Assembly: GCA_014379485.1 (NCBI GenBank)
Contig: JACMLS010000078.1
Span: 1 to 7,488, forward strand
Length of the DNA stretch: 7,488 nucleotides
Direction: 5' to 3'
Source: Bacteroidia bacterium
Lineage (GTDB): Bacteria; Bacteroidota; Bacteroidia; B-17B0; Aurantibacillaceae
Made by a program: the position numbers and the translations under genes. The notes below the pieces were generated by a model. It worked only from the letters and a program-made list of their open reading frames with translations. It was not told the origin of the DNA and made no database searches. Positions 1-6,491 of this stretch are shown here, piece after piece (position 1 is the stretch's first letter; every line of letters starts with the position of its first letter).

Positions 1-586
1 ATGTTGTGGTGACTCCAATGGTATTACAATCTGAAGTGTTTTCTTTTGATGCTTGTTCGGGAAAAAGACAACGATAGGTCGGGCCATCCATAAAATTAAA
101 AACAGCCACCTGTCCTTCAAAACCTTCAATGCTACCTGAAACAAGTGGTTTATTTAAAATAACGCAGGCATCATTCAGTAAATATTTCGTTTCAAAGTTA
201 TCAGAACCGTCAACAATCACATCGTATTCTTTCAAAATACTTAAAACATTTCCTTCAAAAATTCTTTCGCCAAAAAGTTCGACCTTCACAAAAGGATTTA
301 ATTTTTCTATTTTGTTTTTTGCTGTTTGAGCTTTAGAAGAACCAATATCACTTACATCAAATAAAACCTGTCGCTGTAAATTTGTGAGAGAAACTATGTC
401 ATCATCAGCAATCCCTAACGTTCCCACACCTGCAAGACTCAAATTCTGCAACACAGCGCAACCTAATGCGCCTGCGCCAATAACAAGAATGCGCGCAGTC
501 TTCAATTTCAATTGCGTTTCAACACCCCAACCAGGAAGTTGCAACTGCCGGGAATATCTTTGTATCTCTTCTTTTGTCAGATCCAT
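1..586 (-). CDS. thiF: ThiF/MoeB-family adenylyltransferase (E1-like), 3' end cut by window edge
   Basis: Read from ATG at 586 to the left edge, giving 195 residues of an E1-like enzyme that adenylates the C-terminal glycine of the sulfur carrier ThiS in the cytoplasm so that it can take up sulfur for thiazole synthesis. Seen: the N-terminal RYSRQ motif (residues 11-14), the nucleotide-binding GAGALG (37-42), the acidic DDD (61-63) before NLQRQ (69-73), the family Lys at 85, GSDNF (127-131), and YRCLFPE (171-177). Cys187 in DCNTIGV aligns with the cysteine of E. coli ThiF (Cys184) that forms the acyl disulfide with ThiS. The usual CxxC zinc pair here reads T170-Y-R-C173, so its first cysteine is missing; the second zinc pair would lie outside the window. 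The start follows the propeller gene's stop by 19 nt. ThiF and MoeB are hard to separate by sequence, but the thi neighbours favour ThiF. Confidence 0.93.
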   Translation of the reverse strand, partial: MDLTKEEIQRYSRQLQLPGWGVETQLKLKTARILVIGAGALGCAVLQNLSLAGVGTLGIADDDIVSLTNLQRQVLFDVSDIGSSKAQTAKNKIEKLNPFVKVELFGERIFEGNVLSILKEYDVIVDGSDNFETKYLLNDACVILNKPLVSGSIEGFEGQVAVFNFMDGPTYRCLFPEQASKENTSDCNTIGVTTT

Positions 587-605
587 AAACAGTTAAAAAA
601 AATCT

Positions 606-3600
606 TTAAGACTTCAGGTTTCTTCTTATGTTCTTTAAACTCTTTGAAATATATTTTTCTTTTGTAATGAGGGCTCTTTGAATTCTGCTGGCGTATTTTA
701 TGGAATCTAAGATCTCTTTTTGTTTTTCATCAACAAGATGCTTTTGTTCCAATGCAATTTCTCTCTGCTTTTCTGCTTCCAGGCGCTGTTCCTCAGAAAT
801 TTCTTTTTCTTTTTCCAGCTGTTCTGTTCTTTCTAAAACTTTTAGTTCAAGTACTTTTTTATCTGCTTCTAATTTTTTTGTCCTTGATTTTACAAAAATT
901 AAAACGCCGCTTACCAAAGAAAGAACGTAGAGCGAAATTGCCCACCAGGTCTGGTACCAGGGCGGCAATACTTCAAACTTAAATTCTTTGGGCTCACTCC
1001 AATAACCATTTACACTGCGGGCAGCCACTTTAAAAATGTAATTGCCCGGTGGAATGTTACGGTAATCTGCCTCCATTTTATTGGTGAGCGGTGACCAGTT
1101 TTTATCTATACCATCTAAAATAAAACGGTAACGAACGCGGTCTTCATCGGCACCAATGTGTATGCCGGTAAAATGAAAAGTAAGATGGTTTTGATCTGAA
1201 GGAAGTTTTAAATCTGTTGGCAGGTGATATATGTTTTCTTCAACACCAGAATATGAAATATTATTTTTTGCAAAATAAGAAGTATCTGCAGGCAGCTTAG
1301 ATTTTAAATAAAATGTGTCTTGTGCCGATGACCAGATTGTATCCTGCTCAGGCAAATTAATTCCGGAAACAATTCTATTTACCGTAAACCAATCTTCTTT
1401 TTTTTCCTGTACATCAATGCTTGTAATGTAGGTAAAGGGAGATGCTGTATCTATTTTTATGTAAGGATCAAATTCTAAAAGCGCATCGCCACTGCCTGCA
1501 TACATTTTACCGGCTTTTGTAATCAGCATAGCCCGCTCATTAAAATCCATGTACTTCAATCCTTCCCGCTTATCAAAATTTTTCTGCACAATATAATCAT
1601 CGCCACGTTTTATCATTTTACATAAGCCTTTTCCGGTTCCAAGCCATATATTTCCAACAGAGTCTTCAAGCAGACTTAATACCTGATCATTCGGCAACCC
1701 CTGCGCTGTGGTATAGTTACTAAGGCTTTGGTTTTTAGCGTCCAATATATTCAAGCCACCTCCATTAGTTCCGATCAGCAATTCCCCTTCACGGCTTTCA
1801 AGTAAACAGAATATGTTATTGTTGCTCAGCCCCTGCGCTGTGGTGTAGTTACTAAGGCTTTGGTTTTTTTCATCCAATATATTCAAGCCACCTCTATTAG
1901 TTCCTATCAGCAATTTCCCATCGCGGCTTTCAAGTAAACTTAATACGTAATTGTTGCTCAGCCCCTGCGCTGTGGTATACTTACTAATGCTTTGGTTTTT
2001 AGAACCTGTTTCGGGCGAAGTCGAGAAATCCAATATATTCAAGCCACCTCCGTTAGTTCCGATCAGCAATTTCCCTTCACGACTTTCAAGTAAACTTATT
2101 ACGTTATTGTTGCTCAGCCCCTGCGCTTTGGTATAATTACTTAGGCTTTGGTTTTTATCATCCAATATATTTAAACCACCTCTATTGGTTCCGATCAGCA
2201 ATTTCCCTTCACGGCTTTCAAGTATACTGTATACTGAATTGTTGGTCAGCCCCTGCGCTGCACTATAGTTACTAAGGCTTTGGTTTTTAGAACCTGTTTC
2301 GAGCGACGTCGAGAAATCCAATATATTCAAGCCAGCTCCATCAGTTCCGATCAGTAATTTCCCGTCACGGCTTTCAAATAAACTTCTAACGTAATTGTCG
2401 CTCAGACCCTGCGCTGTACTATAGTTATTAAGGCTTTGGTTTTTAGTATCCAATATATTCAAGCCACCTCCTAAAGTTCCGATTAGTAATTTCCCTTCAT
2501 GACTTTCAAGTAAACCTCTAACGTAATTGTCGCTCAGCCCCTGCGCTGTACTATAGTTAACAAGGCTTTGGTTTTTATCATCCAATATATTCAAGCCACC
2601 ACCTAAAGTTCCAATTAGCAATTTCCCTTCACTGCTTTCAAATAAACTTAATACTACATTGTTGCTCAGCCCCTGCTCTGTGGTATAGTTACTAAGGTTT
2701 TGGTTTTTATTATCTAATATATCCAAGCCACCTCCCGAAGTTCCGATCAGCAATTTCCCATCAAGGCTTTCAAGTAAACTGAACACAAAATTGTTGCTCA
2801 GCCCCTGCGCTTTGGTATAGTTACTAAGGCTTTGGTTTTTATAATCCAATACATTCAAGCCACCTCCATTAGTTCCAATCAGCAATTTCCCTTCACCGCT
2901 TTCAAGTATACTGAATACGTAATTGTTACTTAGCCCTTGCGCTGTGCTATACTTACTAAGGCTTTGGTTTTTATCATCCAATATATTCAAGCCTCCTCCA
3001 TTAGTTCCAATCAGCAATTTCCCCTCTCTGCTTTCAAGTAAACTTACTATGTTATTGTTGCTCAGCCCCTGCGCTGTGCTATAGTTACTAAGGCTTTGGT
3101 TTTTATCATCCAATATATTCAAGCCTCCTCCTTCAGTTCCAATTAGCAATTTCCCTTCACGGCTTGCAAGTAAACTGAATATGTTATTGTTGCCCAGTCC
3201 CTGCGCTGTGGTAAAAATGCTCCATTGATGTCCGTCAAATTTACAAAGGCCACCATCTGTACCAAGCCATAAATTTCCGCCTTTATCATAACACATACAT
3301 TGCACAACAGTGGCAACCAAACCCTGGCTTTGGCTATAAAATTTTAAATTGGTAATTGCATTGTCTGCCGTTTGGGCAGGCAGGCAAACAACCAGCTCCG
3401 GTGTGCCTAATAAAACTGTTTTTGGTTTACACTTGATTGTTTTTACATCGTGTATTTTTACAATGATTGGTTCTCCAAGCGCAGTAATTTTTGGTGCACC
3501 CAGTTTTGTAATACCGTTAATAAATTGTGTGGTTGTGGCTTTGCCCAGTTTAATTTGTTTTGGTGGATCTATTGAGTCTGGCCTATCTTTTCCTAAAGAA

Positions 3601-3818
3601 ATAGTTAGCGGTACACATTTTACTATTTTAGGTTTACCAAGCTTTATTTTTTTTGGCGGCAAAAATTCTTTTTCGTCTTTTGGAAAAGGAATGTTGTTGG
3701 GAGAGTTGGTGCAAGAAGAGAAAATAATTATAAATGCCCCAATGGCAATTGGAAAATAAATGATAAATGATTTTATTTTGATTTTAAAAAAAAATTGCTT
3801 TTGTCTCAGGCTTTTCAT
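606..3818 (-). CDS. Two-component-regulator-type beta-propeller / Y_Y_Y membrane protein without output domain
   Basis: A 1070-residue protein with a sensor-like architecture. In order: a basic, hydrophobic N-terminal segment (residues 1-35) ending in FSSC36, a possible lipobox; a region of short LG-containing repeats (about 55-145); 14 blade-like repeats (about 160-790) of the Reg_prop type with the signature QGLsnn..sLlE...GkLLIGT.GGGLniLD; a Y_Y_Y-like Ig-fold domain (about 875-950, ending YRNIPPGNYIFKVAA...W); one transmembrane helix (about 957-976); a charged coiled coil (about 978-1036); and a short tail, KEILDSIKYASRIQRALI (1034-1051). In relatives as I recall them this tail leads into a SpoIIE-type phosphatase domain, but here the protein stops about 20 residues later, and no histidine kinase, AraC HTH or phosphatase is present. 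Fourteen blades would make two seven-bladed propellers, as in the hybrid two-component sensors. It starts 54 nt after thiH and ends 19 nt before thiF. The ligand is unknown, and a link to thiamine rests on position only. Confidence 0.9.
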   Translation of the reverse strand: MKSLRQKQFFFKIKIKSFIIYFPIAIGAFIIIFSSCTNSPNNIPFPKDEKEFLPPKKIKLGKPKIVKCVPLTISLGKDRPDSIDPPKQIKLGKATTTQFINGITKLGAPKITALGEPIIVKIHDVKTIKCKPKTVLLGTPELVVCLPAQTADNAITNLKFYSQSQGLVATVVQCMCYDKGGNLWLGTDGGLCKFDGHQWSIFTTAQGLGNNNIFSLLASREGKLLIGTEGGGLNILDDKNQSLSNYSTAQGLSNNNIVSLLESREGKLLIGTNGGGLNILDDKNQSLSKYSTAQGLSNNYVFSILESGEGKLLIGTNGGGLNVLDYKNQSLSNYTKAQGLSNNFVFSLLESLDGKLLIGTSGGGLDILDNKNQNLSNYTTEQGLSNNVVLSLFESSEGKLLIGTLGGGLNILDDKNQSLVNYSTAQGLSDNYVRGLLESHEGKLLIGTLGGGLNILDTKNQSLNNYSTAQGLSDNYVRSLFESRDGKLLIGTDGAGLNILDFSTSLETGSKNQSLSNYSAAQGLTNNSVYSILESREGKLLIGTNRGGLNILDDKNQSLSNYTKAQGLSNNNVISLLESREGKLLIGTNGGGLNILDFSTSPETGSKNQSISKYTTAQGLSNNYVLSLLESRDGKLLIGTNRGGLNILDEKNQSLSNYTTAQGLSNNNIFCLLESREGELLIGTNGGGLNILDAKNQSLSNYTTAQGLPNDQVLSLLEDSVGNIWLGTGKGLCKMIKRGDDYIVQKNFDKREGLKYMDFNERAMLITKAGKMYAGSGDALLEFDPYIKIDTASPFTYITSIDVQEKKEDWFTVNRIVSGINLPEQDTIWSSAQDTFYLKSKLPADTSYFAKNNISYSGVEENIYHLPTDLKLPSDQNHLTFHFTGIHIGADEDRVRYRFILDGIDKNWSPLTNKMEADYRNIPPGNYIFKVAARSVNGYWSEPKEFKFEVLPPWYQTWWAISLYVLSLVSGVLIFVKSRTKKLEADKKVLELKVLERTEQLEKEKEISEEQRLEAEKQREIALEQKHLVDEKQKEILDSIKYASRIQRALITKEKYISKSLKNIRRNLKS
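2001..2030 (-). repeat. Palindromic-repeat-like insertion in blade 10
   Basis: Where ordinary blades have about 6 nt between ggttttt and caatatattc (plus strand), this one has 30 nt. The extra 24 nt encode FSTSPETG in frame. The plus-strand core tttcgggcgaagtcgagaaa closely resembles a dispersed palindromic repeat that I recall as common in Bacteroidota genomes (tttcgagcgaagtcgagaaa). The insertion itself is seen directly; the identity of the element is from memory, not from a search. Confidence 0.6.
2289..2318 (-). repeat. Palindromic-repeat-like insertion in blade 8
   Basis: Second copy of the same in-frame 24-nt insertion, encoding FSTSLETG. The plus-strand core is tttcgagcgacgtcgagaaa, which contains the palindrome cgacgtcg flanked by tttc and gaaa. 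It sits at exactly the same place in the blade as the copy in blade 10 and differs from it at a few bases. That fits one insertion followed by duplication of a two-blade unit. Confidence 0.6.
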
Positions 3819-3872
3819 AAAAATAAATCAATTTCAATAGAGTAGATAAATTGTGGTAAAAAAATATACTCC

Positions 3873-4997
3873 TCAGGACTTGTGGAAAGCCAACCCTTTA
3901 TCCCAATTTTTCCACACTGTTTCATATCCCAAAGCCGAAATAACTTTTTTCATTTCTTCCGGACTTCTTTCATCAGAAATTTCAAACTGCTCAAGGCTTT
4001 CATCTGGTTTATCATAACCACCCGGATTTGTTTTTGCGCCTGCAGAAAGATTTGTAATACCAAGCGGAATTAATTTTTCGCGAAAGCCTTCTGCTTCTCT
4101 TGTTGAAAGCGTTAATTCAATTTCTCCGTCAAACAAACGCAAAGCACAAATCAGTTGCACAAATTCTTTATCGTTCATTAAATATTGTGTGTCATCCACT
4201 CCTTCTGCCGGACGAATTCTCGGAAGAGAAATACTGTATTGTGTTTTCCAGTAATTTTTTTGAAGATAGCGCAAATGCAATGCAAGGAAAAAAACTTCTG
4301 TTCTCCAGTCTTCCAAACCAAGCAATGCGCCAATACCAATTTTATGAATGCCCGCTTTACCTAAACGATCAGGCGTTTGCAAACGATAATCAAAATTCGA
4401 TTTTTTTCCTTTAGTGTGATACTGCTTATAAACGTTTCTGTTATACGTTTCCTGGTAAACCAATACCGCATCACAACCCGCTTCAATTAATTTCTCATAT
4501 TCATCCTGCTCAAAAGGCTGAACTTCTATGGAGAGATTTGAAAAATGAGGTTTTATTTTTTTTATTGAATTTAAAATATAATTAAAATCAGAATGAATGC
4601 GGTCTTCACCGGTCAGCACAAGTATGTGATCAAAACCAAGTTCTTTGATCAGTTCAATTTCTTTTTCAATTTCTTTTTCTGAAAGTGTTTTTCGTGGAAT
4701 TTTATTTCCAAGACTAAATCCGCAATACGTACAAATATTCTGGCATTCATTGCTCAGATACATTGGAATGAACATCTGAATTGTTTTTCCGAAACGTTTT
4801 ACTGTTGCAGCATGACTTTGCTGAGCCATTTCCTCAATAAAAAAAGAAGCAGCCGGAGAAACAAGCGCCATAAAATCTTCAATACTTCTGTTTTGAGAAG
4901 ATAAAGCATTGATCACATCAGTTGTTGTTTTTAACTGAATGCGTTCGCGGATATTCTCCCACTCGTATTGATTTAATATGTCAGAAAAAGTTTTCAA
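3873..4997 (-). CDS. thiH: 2-iminoacetate synthase ThiH (radical SAM tyrosine lyase)
   Basis: A 374-residue radical SAM enzyme that cleaves tyrosine to p-cresol and dehydroglycine (2-iminoacetate), the glycine-derived precursor that ThiG uses for the thiazole ring. The CX3CX2C cluster motif is at C85, C89 and C92 (ECQNICTYCGFS), the same positions as in E. coli ThiH. Other family stretches are VLTGE, EVQP, VYQETY, ETP/QTPDRLGKAGI, LPRIRPAEG, LSTRE and KTNPGGY. Length is close to the E. coli protein (377). The start is TTG at 4997: it gives MKTFSD..., matching the E. coli N-terminus, and in-frame stops (TAATAA) lie 18 nt upstream with no ATG between. The first 17 nt overlap the end of the upstream transposase gene, so translation may be coupled to it. 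The complete cluster and full length argue for a functional enzyme. Confidence 0.97.
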   Translation of the reverse strand: MKTFSDILNQYEWENIRERIQLKTTTDVINALSSQNRSIEDFMALVSPAASFFIEEMAQQSHAATVKRFGKTIQMFIPMYLSNECQNICTYCGFSLGNKIPRKTLSEKEIEKEIELIKELGFDHILVLTGEDRIHSDFNYILNSIKKIKPHFSNLSIEVQPFEQDEYEKLIEAGCDAVLVYQETYNRNVYKQYHTKGKKSNFDYRLQTPDRLGKAGIHKIGIGALLGLEDWRTEVFFLALHLRYLQKNYWKTQYSISLPRIRPAEGVDDTQYLMNDKEFVQLICALRLFDGEIELTLSTREAEGFREKLIPLGITNLSAGAKTNPGGYDKPDESLEQFEISDERSPEEMKKVISALGYETVWKNWDKGLAFHKS

Positions 4998-5610
4998 TTT
5001 CTTGTTCGATAGTGTTTATTAATTTATTGTCAGTACTAAAATTTGCGTTATGGAAATAAAGAAAATCTTCAGCTCCACTAAATAGTTCCAACACTTCTTC
5101 TCTTTTGATCATGGTTTCAGATTCGTTCAAAAATGTTTTGAAAGATGAAAACTTCCAATCTTCATACTTTTTACTCAAACCATCTTTAATCGGATTGAAA
5201 TGAATATAAGCAATAAGGTTTTTCAAATACTCAGTAGTTTCTACCGGTTTACGTTTAAATTTTGATTGAAATAAACTACCATGCCTACCGTAATGACTAT
5301 TAATACTTTTTGCGTAAGAAGTGAAAAAGTTTTTGAATCCCTTTTCAATGTCCGTCAGCGGGCGGTAAGCATAACCGTGGGAACTAACTGTCGGTATAGC
5401 TTCCGGCATTTCAACTTCGGATTCTTTTTCCCGAACCTTAACAAGAAAATGAAAATGAGTTGGCATAAGACAATATGCTAAAGTATCAACATTTGAAGCA
5501 TTGTATTCAACATATTTACTTAAAAAGTAAAAATAATTTTTTTCCTCTTTAAATAACTTTTCTTTGTTATTGCTTCTATTAAACACGTGATAGTATTTTC
5601 CTTCTTCCAT
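4981..5610 (-). CDS. REP-associated Y1/HUH transposase-like protein (RAYT)
   Basis: A 209-residue single-domain protein of the TnpA-REP/IS200-like Y1 family, which nicks and joins single-stranded DNA at REP hairpins. Seen: the N-terminal YYHVFNRSNNKE motif (residues 6-17), the metal-binding HUH-type motif MPTHFHFLV (H52, H54), FTSYAKSIN with Tyr99 as the candidate nucleophile, GRHGSLFQSKFKRKPV (108-123), and YIHFNPIKDGL (135-145). The segment between HUH and Tyr is somewhat long (about 44 residues) and includes MPEAIPTVSSHGYAYRPL. I place the start at ATG 5610, because the family homology begins there. An upstream GTG at 5706 would add 32 residues that are simply the translated REP palindromes. 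The gene sits between thiG and thiH and its 3' end runs 17 nt into thiH. No terminal repeats or target duplication typical of an ordinary IS are visible. All key residues are intact. Cellular role is unknown. Confidence 0.9.
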   Translation of the reverse strand: MEEGKYYHVFNRSNNKEKLFKEEKNYFYFLSKYVEYNASNVDTLAYCLMPTHFHFLVKVREKESEVEMPEAIPTVSSHGYAYRPLTDIEKGFKNFFTSYAKSINSHYGRHGSLFQSKFKRKPVETTEYLKNLIAYIHFNPIKDGLSKKYEDWKFSSFKTFLNESETMIKREEVLELFSGAEDFLYFHNANFSTDNKLINTIEQEIENFF

Positions 5611-5619
5611 GGTGCGTTG

Positions 5620-5682
5620 GCAGACGTCGGAGGTCTTCGCTTTCAGTTTGTTTTTCGGGTTGGGCAGACCTCCGACGTCTGC
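5620..5682. repeat. REP-like palindrome pair forming a 17-bp perfect inverted repeat
   Basis: Left arm 5620-5636 (gcagacgtcggaggtct) and right arm 5666-5682 (agacctccgacgtctgc) are exact reverse complements separated by 29 nt. Each arm is also a small hairpin by itself: on the right, GCAGAC (5664-5669) pairs with GTCTGC (5677-5682) around a 7-nt loop; on the left, AGAC (5622-5625) pairs with GTCT (5633-5636) around 7 nt. Two inverted REP-like units just upstream of a RAYT gene is the arrangement expected for the DNA substrate of that transposase. The element fills most of the 92-nt gap between the thiG stop and the RAYT start. In the transcript, the long stem ends 9 nt before the RAYT start codon. 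Confidence 0.88.
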
Positions 5683-5702
5683 GCCCGGGTTTGCGAAAGC
5701 GC

Positions 5703-6476
5703 TCACTCCAGGAAAGCTGTCAGCGGACTACTCGCAACTGCGTGCACACTTAATTTTGCGGGGCGCGACAGATACGCCGTCCTTCCTGCTTCTACTGCTT
5801 TTTTAAACGCAATGCCCATTGCAACAGGATCTCCTGCTGCGGCAATTGCTGTGTTAACGAGTACCGCATCTGCACCCAGTTCCATTGCTTCGGCTGCGTG
5901 AGAAGGTAAGCCTAATCCCGCATCAACAATTACAGGAACCTTGCTTTGCTCAATAATAATTTCTAAAAAATCTTTTGTCTTTACTCCTTTGTTGCTTCCT
6001 ATCGGAGAACCAAGCGGCATTACTGCAGCAACACCCACATCCTCTAAACGTTTACACAAAACCGGGTCTGCGTGAATGTAGGGAAGAACTATAAATCCTT
6101 GCTTTACCAATTCTTCCGCAGCCAATAAAGTTTCAATCGGATCTGGCATTAAATATTTCTGGTCAGGATGAATTTCAAGCTTAAGCCAATTGGTTTGTAA
6201 TGCTTCGCGCGCAAGATTAGCGGCAAATACTGCTTCTTTTGCAGTGCGTACACCCGAAGTATTAGGAAGCAAATTAAACTGCTCGTGATTTAAAAAATCA
6301 ATGATATTTTCAGTTTCTTTTTTTGTGTCGATTCTTTTTAACGCAACCGTTACCAATTCAGATCCGGAAGCAAGCAAAGCATCTCGCATCAGTTGAAGTG
6401 AACCGAATTTTCCTGTTCCCGTAAATAAACGCGAAGAAAATTCTTTGCCTGAAATTATTAATTTATCTGTTTTCAT
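5703..6476 (-). CDS. thiG: Thiazole synthase ThiG
   Basis: A 257-residue (beta/alpha)8 barrel enzyme that condenses 1-deoxy-D-xylulose 5-phosphate, dehydroglycine from ThiH and ThiS-thiocarboxylate into the thiazole phosphate. Seen: LFTGTGKFGS near the N-terminus (residues 17-26), NLLPNTSG, and TNWLKLEIHPD with Lys99 as the residue expected to form the imine with DXP. LPDPIET-like MPDPIET, VMPLGSPIGSN, VDAGLGLPSHAAEAMELGADAVLVNTAIA and the terminal SSPLTAFLE follow. Length matches the family (E. coli 256). The ATG at 6476 is preferred because it puts the conserved motifs at the usual distance and is preceded by a purine-rich AAAGAAG. An in-frame GTG at 6497 would add 7 residues and lies in the upstream palindrome. 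It follows thiE by 52 nt, and the RAYT and its palindromes follow it. Confidence 0.97.
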   Translation of the reverse strand: MKTDKLIISGKEFSSRLFTGTGKFGSLQLMRDALLASGSELVTVALKRIDTKKETENIIDFLNHEQFNLLPNTSGVRTAKEAVFAANLAREALQTNWLKLEIHPDQKYLMPDPIETLLAAEELVKQGFIVLPYIHADPVLCKRLEDVGVAAVMPLGSPIGSNKGVKTKDFLEIIIEQSKVPVIVDAGLGLPSHAAEAMELGADAVLVNTAIAAAGDPVAMGIAFKKAVEAGRTAYLSRPAKLSVHAVASSPLTAFLE

Positions 6477-6491
6477 TTTGCTTCTTTTTTG

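Larger units (their letters stand above)
1713..3212 (-). repeat. Tandem array of 11 near-identical propeller blades (132-bp period)
   Basis: Eleven consecutive units encode blades 2-12 of the propeller protein (residues 203-702). Nine are 132 bp (44 residues) and two are 156 bp (52 residues), for 1500 bp in total. The core read on the plus strand includes ctaaggctttggtttt, caatatattcaagcc, atcagcaatttccc and ctcagcccctgcgctgt in nearly every unit. The outer blades (1, 13, 14) are much more divergent. Units 8-9 (2133-2420) and 10-11 (1845-2132) share a matching pair of peculiarities: the first of each pair carries the 24-nt insertion and the second reads GTNRGG. This indicates duplication of a two-blade unit of 288 bp. 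The pattern points to recent expansion or homogenisation by recombination. Confidence 0.95.

Noticed and set aside
1713..3212. CRISPR-like direct repeat array
   Set aside because: The 132-bp period keeps one open reading frame and encodes propeller blades. There are no short repeats with unique spacers.
3349..3759. 136-codon open frame on the plus strand
   Set aside because: It lies wholly antisense to the N-terminal region of the propeller gene, whose domain content is clear. The translation shows no recognisable motif.
3819..3872. Promoter or terminator between thiH and the propeller gene
   Set aside because: The 54-nt gap has a T-tract on the minus strand but no stable stem before it, and no convincing Bacteroidota -33/-7 pair (TTTG, TAnnTTTG).
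5611..5706. GTG start at 5706 giving a 241-residue transposase
   Set aside because: The extra 32 residues are the translation of the REP-like palindromes and have no family similarity. The RAYT homology begins at the ATG at 5610.
5587..5901. Plus-strand open frame of about 104 codons across the thiG end and RAYT start
   Set aside because: It is antisense to strongly supported coding sequence and runs through the palindromes. No motif is seen.
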